Below the pieces are notes generated by a model that saw only the letters and a program-made list of their open reading frames with translations, had not been told where the DNA came from and searched no databases. Below, in pieces: positions 10,528-20,323 of a stretch of 64,000 nucleotides of DNA. The stretch is from Archegozetes longisetosus (Eukaryota > Arthropoda > Arachnida > Sarcoptiformes > Trhypochthoniidae): contig JAEMBT020000001.1 in the NCBI GenBank assembly GCA_018873245.2, forward strand, positions 19,408,220 to 19,472,219, written 5' to 3'. The translations under genes were made by a program, and so were the position numbers. Numbering within the stretch: position 1 is the stretch's first letter; every line of letters starts with the position of its first letter.

Positions 10528-10934
10528 GTAATCAATACTTAAATTTAAGGCTTTTATTTAAAACTCAATTCAAAATATTGATCAGTTTAAACATTTTACG
10601 GCTCGAGAAAACGTTTTCATGAAAGTTTTCAAGCCTATCAAACATTTAGGTATCAATTAAATAAGTGTTCAATCATTTATAAGATTATATTATATAAGAA
10701 AAGCTAATTTGCTGGTTGCTAATTGTTTCGCATAACAGTTTTGATAAGAAAGCTCGTTAGACAAACTAATGAGTCAGAATAAGTTTCAATCACAACTGTA
10801 TTTGTTTTGTTTATTAAGTAATCAAAAGTAAAAAAACCAAGATTTAGATAAATTAAACTAGAAATTTAGAATAATAATCAACTTAAATGTTTACACACTA
10901 TCATAGTTAGCACTTACACAACCGACTAATCATT

Positions 10935-11157
10935 TACTATCACCTCCAAAATTGTTTGTTAAACTATGCGCCTAAAATTAAGGGAAAGAGATATTGAAAT
11001 AAAACTTTAATTTTTAATTTTAAAAAGTTTACAGTAATAGTAGTATGTATTCACAAAATAGTATTTAGTGATAGGGCTTTATTGCATTCCCTCAAAATTT
11101 TGACTATAACTTTTGGCCAAATTTGAACTTTTACAAAGATCTTTGGAGGTGATAGTA
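10935..11157. mobile_element. MITE with perfect 16-bp terminal repeats, intron 1 of copy A
   Basis: TACTATCACCTCCAAA (10935-10950) and its exact complement (11142-11157) bound a 223-bp unit. The outer TA on each side may be the target duplication, which would place the element itself at 10937-11155. No coding content. It ends 143 bp before the exon 2 acceptor. Confidence 0.75.
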
Positions 11158-14100
11158 CTTATGGATTAATAAATTATAACTGCTAAATGATTTATAAGTT
11201 TAACATCAATCTGATTGTGTATTAAAAGAAACTTTACCATAAAAATTACAAACCATTTATCAATGATCTGTATATCAGTTGAAATTATCACAATTTTTAG
11301 ATCGAGTTGTATAATGCAGCTAAAAAGAAAAATACAATAATATGCTTAGGGACTGGTACTGGAAAGACATATATTGCTATCTTATTAATTAAAGATCCAA
11401 AGTTTGCGAAACAATTGAATGGAAAATACTTGTCAGATGCGAAACGCACTATATTTTTAGTGCCAACTGTTCCACTCGTGAAACAACAAGCGGAGGCTAT
11501 TCGGAGACATGTGGGTTTTGCAGTCGGTCAATATGTTGGTCATATGGATGTTGATAAGTGGAAAAAGGATAAATGGGACAAAGAGTTGGAAGACCATCAA
11601 ATTTTGGTTATGACTGCACAAATATTTTTAGATATGTTAAATCGCGGGTACATTCAATTCGATAAAGTAAATCTACTTGTCATCGATGAAGTCCATAGAG
11701 CAGCAAAGACTAAGGCTAACAAGGATTCTGGCCATCCATACAAACAAATCATGAATAGATATCATGATTCAAAGAAAAGTTTAGTTTTGAATCAACGAAG
11801 TGTTGAACTAAATCTTCCACGAGTGGTAGGATTAACAGCAAGTTTATTGAATTGCACAGTAAATGTTGAATCTTTTGAATACGCAATCAAAGACTTGGAG
11901 AAAACTTGTGATTCTGTCTGTATTACTGCGAGTGATGCTCAACTGTGCGCAACCAATCCTAGAGAAGAAGTGATTCTCTACCAAAATACATATTCATCTT
12001 TTAGCAGTAACACTGAATTAGTGTTAAACTGTTTAAACAGTTTCGTAGAATTTTTGAGGGATAAGACAAACGAGAGTAAAAGTCGAGACAAAAATAAAAA
12101 GTTTCGTTAGGTTTTGATAAGATTCAGAAATGTTTGACAGACATAATTAACATGTTGCCCCAATGTAAAGACAATACCATGTCTTGGATGGGAATATGGT
12201 GTGCGAATATGGTTATTAATATATATCTTAAACAATATAAGTTATATCAGGATATTTACGAACATCCAGACCCTAATAAGGCTGAGGTCTTCAGACTTAC
12301 GATACTATTGCTGAATCGTATCAGAAGTGAATTTACAACTGAATTAAATAGTCCTGACAGTGCAATGAAGACGGCATCCCCTAAAATGCATCTCGCGTTG
12401 AATATATTGAAGAAATATAAGCCTGATAATAATTGTGACAAGAGTAGACTTTGCGGCATTGTGTTTGTAAATGAGCGTTCAGTCGCTAAAGTTCTTACCA
12501 AATGGCTCAATGAATTAAAGAAATTAAATCCGCAAATATTTGGTTTTCTCAATGTCGGTTATGTTGTCGGACACTCTTCAGCACCTGGTGTTGATAGCAT
12601 TATATCTTCGCGCTCACATGCAAAACAAGAGAAAATTATTGAAAAGTTCCACAAATCAGAACTAAACCTATTGGTGGCGACTTCTGTACTAGAAGAAGGT
12701 TTAGATGTGAGACAATGTAATCTTGTTGTCAGATATGATAAACCAAAAACGTTTCGCGAATATTTGCAATCGAAAGGTAGAGCTCGAGCTGTAGACGCCG
12801 ACTATTATATACTCGTAACTAATGAAGACAGCCGTCGATTAGATAATGAACTGAAAAACTATAAAAAATTCGAGGAGAAGATCAAAGCCTTGACTAACGA
12901 ACGAAGTATTACTCCACGTTCAGATGACTGTGAAAATGATAGCTCTGACGAAGAAGAAGAAAAAGAAAGAAACGAAGAAACTAAAGCAGTGTTAACGGAA
13001 CGAGAAGCAATTGGTTTACTTTACAAATATTGCGCTCAACTGGAATTGGATTCGTTCACTAAATTGACCCCATCGTTTCAAGAAGAAAGCAATAATGGAA
13101 TGTATCGATTTTCTGTTAAACTTCCAATCTATTGTCTGATAAAGAAAACTATTTATGGTGAATATCACAGAAACAAAACAAGTGCTAAGAGAAACGCAGC
13201 GTATAAGGCATGTATGCAACTGCATTTAATCGGAGAACTCGATAATAGATTTCTTCCTGTAAGTAAAGAGAAGTCAATCGAAGAACATGTCAAGCGTTTA
13301 GGACTCAACAGATATTTAAATGATGATAAGGATAGTGGAACGAAGAAACGTAAAAGAAGTTATCAGAAAAAATTGGCTCAAGTCTTCAGTAAGAGAGATG
13401 TTAAGGGTAATACTTACTATTTACACGGCATTAAACTTGATTACGAACTGATAAATAGTCTCAACTCCGATCCCATCACTTTTGGTGCCATAACTTATAA
13501 ACCAGTTGAGAATAGCTGTTCGTTTCCAGTCTTTGTAAAAGTGGTCGAGTAGAAGTGCAATTTGTACCCTTAAATTCTATTCAAATGAATGCACAGCAAA
13601 AAGAGTCAATCGAAAAGTTTCATAGATTCATATTTTCAGAAGTTCTCCGATTAGAAAACGATGAAATAGAATTCAGTCCAAACGATACAAAATTTTTTCT
13701 ATTAGTGGTTCCGATGAAAAATGAGAGAGAAATATATTGGGATTTCGTCCATCGTGTAAATAGTGAAAATCCTATTGAAGTAAAACCGGTGCCAATCAGC
13801 GATAGGCTAAAGTTTTCATTCAATAAAGAGTTATACAAAGACTGTGTCTTTTATCCGTGGTATAGAAAAGAAGAAAGTGTTGAGTTTTATAATGCGATTG
13901 AAGTTACAAATATGAATCCCAGCTCACAATTCATTGAAAGTAAGAAGTATGAGACATATGCACACTATTATCGGCAAATACATAATATTGAGATCTGCAA
14001 TCAAGTTCAGCAGCTTATTGCAGGTAAACGTGTAGAAAGTTTCGCACAATTGAAAGAGTTTGTGATTAAGAAGAAAACCGCAAAAATGATGGATAAAATT

Positions 14101-16340
14101 CAATATTTCGTACCTGAATTGTTAGCAATACATCCCTTTCCGCGTTCATTATGGATACAAGCCTTATGTCTTCCAGCGATTCTCTATCGCTTAAATTATC
14201 TCTTATTGACTGAAGAATTGAGAGAATCTATCAGTTTAGAGTCTTGCATCAGATTTTCAAATTCTTTCAATAACATGTTGAGTCTTAATTATCAGGTCAA
14301 ATCTGAAAAGTTGGATCATTTTTCATTTGATTGGACGAAGCTTGAGGAAAGATTTAATCGTGATCACAGTTGTGATAGATTGCCCAATAAGAAGCCATGT
14401 AATGAATACACTATTCAAAGGTTGAATGATAAATCTAATCAAAGAAGTGGTGATCTATCGAGTCATTCAAATACTTCTAATGTAGACTCGAGTCCTATGG
14501 ATTTACCAGAGTTAATCAGGTATTTGAAGGCCCGGTTCGACTTTTTGTATTCAGACGCGGAAAAAAGTCTTGTCAACCGTGAAGGCTATCATAAAATAGA
14601 AGAAGAGAATGATTGCAACAAATCCCTTGATATTTTTGATAACAAGCCTCTAAGATTTGGCGAATCATTTGCATTCATATTTAGCAAACATATCGAAGGA
14701 TATATGGATGAGAAGTACGACTCGAGTCCTAGTCATGTGATTTGCTGTCCAACTGCTGCTGAATTACTCAACGCTTTGACTCTGGTTAATGCGAGCGATT
14801 TCTTCGATTTAGAACGATTGGAGACAATCGGAGATTCATTTCTCAAGCTCATGACAACAGTCTATGTCTTCTTCGAATGTCCCGGATTAGACGAAGGAAA
14901 ACTTACAGATTTGCGTACTCTTCAAATATCTAATAAAAATTTATATCATATCGGACTCAAGAAAGGTATTGAACAGCTAATAGTGGCCACAAAGTTTGAA
15001 CCAAAACTGAATTGGTTACCTCCATCTTATAAAACTAATGATCACAACGAAAGACTTGAACATTCGGTCTCTGATAAAAGTATTGCTGATTCAATTGAGG
15101 CATTGATTGGCGCTTTTCTTCTAAAAGGTGGTCATAAAAGTGCCATAATTTTTATGCAATGGCTTGGACTGAAAGTAATTTCAAAAACAACCAATACTGA
15201 TGATTCTCTGGACGATAATGATTCAGATATCTGGCAATGGCTTCCGTCACCTCAATCACCAATACTTGAGCACATATCTAACGAAGAAGCGAACAGAGGA
15301 TTGAAAGAACTTTACGATAATTGTCACTTAAACGAATTGAAAACGAAATTGGCTATCAATTCAAAAATAAGGCATTTTTGGTTCTAGCACTGACTCATAG
15401 TTCTTATAGTGACAACCAAATCACTGACTGCTATCAAAGACTTGAATTTGTTGGAGACGCAATTCTGGATTATTTGATTACTCGCAAAATATATAAAGAC
15501 TCGGATAAGTTATCTCCTGGACAGTTGACTGATTTGAGATCAGCGCTCGTTAATAACTCACTCTTTACTTGTATTGCAGTGAAATTTAATTTTCACAAAT
15601 ATTTGAAATACTTGTCATTTGATCTGTTTCGAGCGATCGACTATTTCGAAAAGAAGTTCAAAGAAAGTAGAGTTAAATCTGTTGAGAGTGACGAAGAAGA
15701 TGATGATTTAGAAGAAGTAGAAATTCCTAAAGTTTTGGGAGATGTATTCGAGTCAGTGGCCGGGGCTATATTTTTGGATAACGGCTTATCAATCGAAGGC
15801 GTTTGGAGTGTCTACTATGAGTTGCTTAAACCAGAGATCGGTCATTAACTGTTCTTGACATTCATTTCAATACTAATTGATAGTTAATATACTTAAACTT
15901 TACTCTATTTTCCAGTCTATTTTAGTGAAAATATACCGAAAATGCCAGTTCGGCAACTTAGAGAAATAGCGCCGGAAGTCCAATTCAGGTATTCAATTGA
16001 ATATTTTTTTCATAATTGCAGCTCAAACCAATCATTAAAAATTGCTCTTCCAAGTTAATTCTTAAAATAATTGTTTTGTCTAATCTTAAATGTATAACTA
16101 GTTTGGATACCGAATCGGAAGACAAAACTAGTCGTAAAATACGAATTGTGGCTAAAGTAAATGGTAAAGAGTACTTGGGTATTGGAATCAATAAGAAGTT
16201 AGCCAAAATCGCTGCCTCTAAGAGAGCACTCAAAGACATCGTCAACTAAAGTTAAACAATGATTAAGTTATGCATTGTGTTAACGTGTTTTTTGTAATAA
16301 TCAGGTATAAGTCAAAATGGTAAAACTAAGAAATTTACAA

Positions 16341-16346
16341 TTTATT
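16341..16346 (-). promoter_or_regulatory. candidate poly(A) signal of the peroxidase gene
   Basis: AATAAA on the - strand is the first such hexamer downstream of the peroxidase stop and SECIS. If used, the peroxidase 3' UTR runs to about 16320, past the likely poly(A) site of the convergent Dicer-like gene. Confidence 0.45.
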
Positions 16347-16418
16347 CAAGTTTAAAAAGTTATCTGAAACAATTATTTATAACAGTGTCTGGAACTGTAG
16401 ATAAAAATTATGTTGAAA

Positions 16419-16424
16419 AATAAA
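16419..16424 (+). promoter_or_regulatory. candidate poly(A) signal of Dicer-like copy A
   Basis: AATAAA is the first such hexamer after the copy A stop at 16249. Cleavage near 16440 would overlap the predicted - strand peroxidase 3' UTR by roughly 100 bases. Confidence 0.45.
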
Positions 16425-16614
16425 ACTTACATATCTCAAAGTTATTCAATGGATAAACATTTATATAGGTTATCATAAACTTGAATTCACAAAATAAGAG
16501 TTAGTGCACTTAAACGGCGCAACTTACTGAACAATATATAACATTAAGGAATGAATGCACTCTTTGATCTTAAAGGACCTTTCATGTTAAATTCTTCAGT
16601 TGTCAAACCGTGTC

Positions 16615-16660
16615 ATCAGAACAGTTCCCGACTTTTTGGTCTTTTGGAACAGTTCGTCAT
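16615..16660 (-). promoter_or_regulatory. SECIS element in the peroxidase 3' UTR
   Basis: Read on the - strand: ATGA (16660-16657), an 11-nt arm CGAACTGTTCC, an apical loop starting AAAA, a complementary arm GGGAACTGTTC with one mismatch, and then TGAT (16618-16615). This is the eukaryotic SECIS plan: a non-Watson-Crick AUGA/UGA quartet, a stem of 10-12 bp, and unpaired adenines at the start of the apical loop. It lies about 120 nt after the stop codon of a gene with an in-frame TGA at the active site, so two independent signs agree. It would recruit the SECIS-binding protein and the Sec elongation factor. Confidence 0.88.
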
Positions 16661-16777
16661 TGAAAGTGCTAAAAGCCATTAAACAATTTATAAGTAACAA
16701 AAAAATTAACAAAAGTTATTAAAGTCTGAACACTTAAAAAGATAGTTTGATAAGAATTAAAGGAGTTAGATGAGATT

Positions 16778-18757
16778 TTAAGGAAGTTTTCTAACAAGCA
16801 TTCTGTTGTTTACTAAGCTAACTTGTGGTTCAATTGTGCCATTATTATATTTACTATAATCATCTGCGCTATCAGTTTCATTAAAAGGAGGATAAGTTTC
16901 GTTAACGTAATTATAATTTTCAGTTATATTGATAGCAATTTGTTGTATATCCTCAGCAATATCAATTGGTTGGTAACTGGCGTCATATCTTTTCACTGGT
17001 TTGCCACTGATAGGATCGATGAGAAACTTTTCAAAATTCCAACGTACATCGCGAACATGTAGGTTGTCGTAATACAACCTTTCTCTTTTGCTAAACTCGT
17101 CTTTAGTTGAAGGACAAGATCTCTGGAAGCAAAGTAGAAGTAAAGATATTGTTTTCATACAACTAGTAGGAAAAAAGTGACTGAGAACCAGTTTGAGGTA
17201 GTTTTAAGAAAAATGGTTAGATTTCTAAGAAAGACAAAATTGAGTTTACTTTCAAATACGAATAAAGTGGATGTTGTTTTACTCCATTCACATCAATTTT
17301 TTTAGCCATCACGAAATCAGGCACAAAACCGTTTCCGGGTCGAACATATTTGATACCATTCATAATCTCATCACCTGAACCTCCAGGTTCTTGCTATTAA
17401 TTTAAAAAATTAATTTAAAGTTTACTAAATTCTAGTTTTGAGTAGAAATATTTAAGCTTACACGGGAGGGAGCACACTTTCGGAAATGAAACTAAGTTCA
17501 AAATATAGTTCAAATCTTACAAAATATCACATAATTAACTATTTTGCAAATGATCTCTAAATTCTGCAAAAATGAAGAGTTCAATTTTTCAGTTACTTCT
17601 AATGTAGAATTTGAAAATAGTTTTAATGTATAACCTGATTGGTCAAGTAGTAAGACGTTCGAATCATAAGACTATCGAAATGGTTCGAGACTCTATGTTG
17701 ACTTATTTTAGGTTCCTCAAGTTTAATAAATTTGAAACTTTTAAAACTAAACAAAATTTTATTAATTAGTAAATAAATGTTTTTATAAAATTTGTTCATT
17801 TATCTGGGCCACCGCCCATAGACTAACTTTATTTAGTCATTAAATCTGTTGCAATAACAAAATAGATTTGAATTGTTATTCTTTTAAAATGTGTTACACA
17901 TATCAAATATTTGTTATAACAGATTTAATTACTAAAAAAGTTAGTCTATGGGCGGTGGCCCAGATTAATCGAAAATTTTTTAAAAATGTTTATTGATTAG
18001 TAAAATTTTATTTATCATAGAATATTTGTTGAAATGAATTTAATTAATTTAACTCTAATGGGATTCTTTAATTTATTACTTAAACTACATATTCCATCGG
18101 TAAAGTTTTAAAAATGTGAACATAGAGTCTCAAACCTATTTCAATAGTCATACGGGTCGAGTGTCTCACTACTTGACCAAACGAGATTATACATCAAAGC
18201 TATTTTGAAATTTTGTATCAAAAGTAACTGAAAAATTTGATTCTTAATTTTTGCAAAATTTAAAGATTATTTGCGAAAATGGTTAATTATGTGATATCTC
18301 GTTAGACTAACTATATTTTGAGCTTAGTTTCATTTTAGAATCATTCTGAAAGTGCGCGACTTCCCGTCTTAGATTGAAAAACGAACTTATTATAAATAAA
18401 CTTATTATAAAAGCAAAATTTACAGACCTGTCCAAATTGATTACATGGAAAGGCTAGTATTTCGAAGCTTCGATTAACAAATAGTTGTTTGAGTGCATTC
18501 AATTGTGTATAAGTATAGGTATAACCTCAGTAAGTCGCAACATTCACAATCAGTAGAGTATAGTTGCGATACTCGTTGAGACTAATATTTCTTTGACCAT
18601 CAATTGTTTCAAAAGTATAGTCATACACTGTTTCATCTTTAGTATCATAACAATCACGCGATGAAACTCTCACTTGTGTTTGATTTTTAGTTAAATATTG
18701 GCCATCGCTTAATGCCGTAAAGGCATATAAAAGAATGGGCCAAATTAATGACTTCAT
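16778..18757 (-). CDS. secreted selenocysteine glutathione peroxidase
   Basis: Exons 18757-18428, 17393-17250 and 17122-16778, all with GT-AG junctions in phase 0, give 272 residues. It reduces hydrogen peroxide or lipid hydroperoxides with glutathione or a related thiol. Residues 1-19 look like a signal peptide (hydrophobic LIWPILLYAFTAL), so the product is probably secreted, like GPx3. The catalytic position is an in-frame TGA (18529-18527, residue 77) in VNVATY-Sec-GYTYT. The rest of the tetrad is Gln107 (PCNQFG), Trp186 and Asn187 (RWNFEKF). The middle exon carries QEPGGSGDEI and YVRPGNGFVP, as expected. After the core there is an unusual C-terminal tail of about 50 residues, rich in Asn, with several N-glycosylation sites, ending LVRKLP. 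Translation past TGA needs the SECIS at 16615-16660. Intron 1 (1034 bp) is almost filled by a foldback element. A simple ORF finder would break this gene at residue 76. Confidence 0.95.
17455..18380. mobile_element. large foldback element in peroxidase intron 1
   Basis: Two arms of about 350-420 bp face each other around 17803-17965. Examples in mirrored order: AATGAAACTAAG with CTTAGTTTCATT, TCACATAATTAAC with GTTAATTATGTGA, TTTTTCAGTTACTT with AAGTAACTGAAAAA, GGTCAAGTAGT with ACTACTTGACC, and GAGACTCTATGTT with AACATAGAGTCTC. The outer ends (ACGGGAGGGAGCACACTTTC and its diverged complement near 18358-18378) act as terminal repeats. Arm identity is roughly 80%. No coding content. It sits wholly inside the intron, about 45 bp from each splice site side. 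Confidence 0.85.
17802..17965. mobile_element. younger MITE nested at the centre of the foldback
   Basis: Terminal inverted repeats of 48-49 bp (17802-17850 and 17918-17965) start ATCTGGGCCACCGCCCATAG and differ at only about two positions, much less than the outer arms. This suggests a separate and later insertion near the symmetry axis of the older element. The 67-bp centre is AT-rich. Confidence 0.8.
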
Positions 18758-18864
18758 TCTTGAACAACAGACAGTAATGTCTGTCTATTAAAAACTTAGT
18801 GCTTATACTTAACTTTGGTGAAAAACAACTCTGTTCTAGAAACTAGACGGATAAATTTCGCATC

Positions 18865-18872
18865 TATTTATA
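18865..18872 (-). promoter_or_regulatory. TATA box of the peroxidase gene
   Basis: TATAAATA on the - strand, about 108 bp upstream of the ATG. With initiation 25-30 bp downstream, the 5' UTR would be about 80 nt. Confidence 0.55.
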
Positions 18873-18899
18873 CGTTTGCCTCTTAGGTTGAACCAAGTG

Positions 18900-20323
18900 G
18901 CGTATCCTTACTGTGATTGATTAAATTAGCTCAATAAATGAAAGCCGAGAACTAAATGTTGAAAATATGAAAATCTCCCTTCCATTGATTGGTGGCTACT
19001 TTCTTGAGTATTTGCAATAAACAGTTAATTAATTCTATTGAATTTAATCCAAGGACACTCTCTGACAATCTATTAAGTTGAAGTTTCGCGGAAAACATAT
19101 TTATAAAGTTAGAAAAACACTTTTATTGACATAAAATCTTACGTAATTTTTTAAACTGCGAAAGATTGAAAAACAAGAATACTATTTTTTAACAATAACT
19201 TTGAAAACTTTGATTACTACAACAATGGATATTTATATGGATTTTAATTGAAAAAGAAAATTCTATTTTTAAAGACTTATTTCTAATTTGTAGACGTAGT
19301 TTATCATACTTATTAAGATTATCCCTTATCAATGTTTGAACTAAAAGTCTAAAGTCTTTATTACTTCGATTCATGAAAACTTTAGAGATAGAATCATGAA
19401 TGACATATCAGACATTATTTTAACTTAAAAGTTTACTCGTCATAGAAGAGCTCGTACTCTATCATAAGATAAACAAAAAACTCATTTAACGAAACTTTCA
19501 ATCAAAATAAATATTGAGTAACGATTTATATAATGAACAACGAAATAACTATTTTTTAATAGTATTAATCAATATGTAGTCGTCGAAAAAAGACGTTTGT
19601 ATATTGACGATGCTATTAATATAAACCTAATAATAGTCGCAAAATTATTTTATATTATATAAGGTTTGGGTAAATTATAATACAAATTTTCGTAAACACT
19701 CAAATTTATTTGATTAGAATATGACTTGCTCATCGGCAAAAAGTCGTTTAAAAGCTCAAACATATCATTGATTTATTTCAACCTGAATCAAACAATTTGA
19801 TAGTTAGTAAAGTAAGTTTGTTGGACTCCTCAGCTTAGGTGAAGAGCAAATCGTAGTGGTAACGCATAAAGAACAATCTTCCTTCGTATATCTAAGGTTT
19901 AGATGAGATTTCAAGGAGTATCTTGGAACAAGAGAAGACGATTCGAGATATGGTAGAAACTGAACTTTTCTTTCTTCGGTATGATAAACGTTAGTAAAAG
20001 AATTAAAAGAATCGATGTTTCGAAATAGGTTTTAGAAATATGATCCGGCTAATGTATTGCATATTTTAAGGCAAGGGCTAAGGGAGCTTTGTGGTAGCAG
20101 TTGGGACACATCTTTCTTACTTATGGTTAAGGAAGCATAGAAGTGTTGGTGGGCACAAACCCTAAACTTTAGTGAATCTCATTTCTTAGTTTCCATCAAT
20201 TAAATAAATTTATGCTAGCTTAATGCTCAGCTTTAAATCAAAAAATCTTTTAGTAATTTTAGTATTTGGTAATTATAAACCTTTAAATAGGAATAAATTT
20301 TAAATAAATCTTCAAATTGTAAT
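18900..20323. other. intergenic between peroxidase and UGT
   Basis: No gene, RNA or repeat recognised. The open frame at 19189-19374 is short, has no homology I can see, and looks like chance. Confidence 0.5.

Larger units (their letters stand above)
10282..16249 (+). pseudogene. Dicer-like ribonuclease, copy A (three frameshifts)
   Basis: Exons: 10282-10332 (17 residues from ATG, ending QYQ), 11301-15840, 15916-15988 (73 nt) and 16102-16249. All parts of a Dicer are present: DExH helicase with GTGTGKT and DEVH; helicase C domain with QSKGRARA; dimerisation domain (from about 12980); platform-PAZ (13.4-14.2 kb, VPELLAIHPFPRSLW); RNase IIIa (ERLETIGDSFLK and ADSIEALIGA); RNase IIIb (QRLEFVGDAILDYL and GDVFESVAGA); and a terminal dsRBD. 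All eight acidic catalytic residues remain. The reading frame shifts three times, each equal to one missing base: in the A-run at 12096-12100, in the A-run near 13538-13541, and near 15337-15340. Apart from these it reads open, so it is either a very young pseudogene or an intact gene with assembly indels. It is a paralog of the - strand gene at 22.9-29.9 kb. Confidence 0.9.

Noticed and set aside
12101..12110. GTTTCGTTAG as a tiny intron explaining the first frame break in Dicer copy A
   Set aside because: Ten bases are far too short to splice, and a one-base deletion in the preceding A-run explains the alignment fully.
12256..13838. Several - strand frames inside Dicer copy A (12256-12552, 13016-13225, 13620-13838)
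   Set aside because: Antisense shadows of the real coding strand, without motifs or starts of their own.
18527..18529. TGA as the end of a truncated peroxidase
   Set aside because: The frame continues with perfect family similarity (CNQFG, then two more exons), and a SECIS is present, so it is read as selenocysteine.
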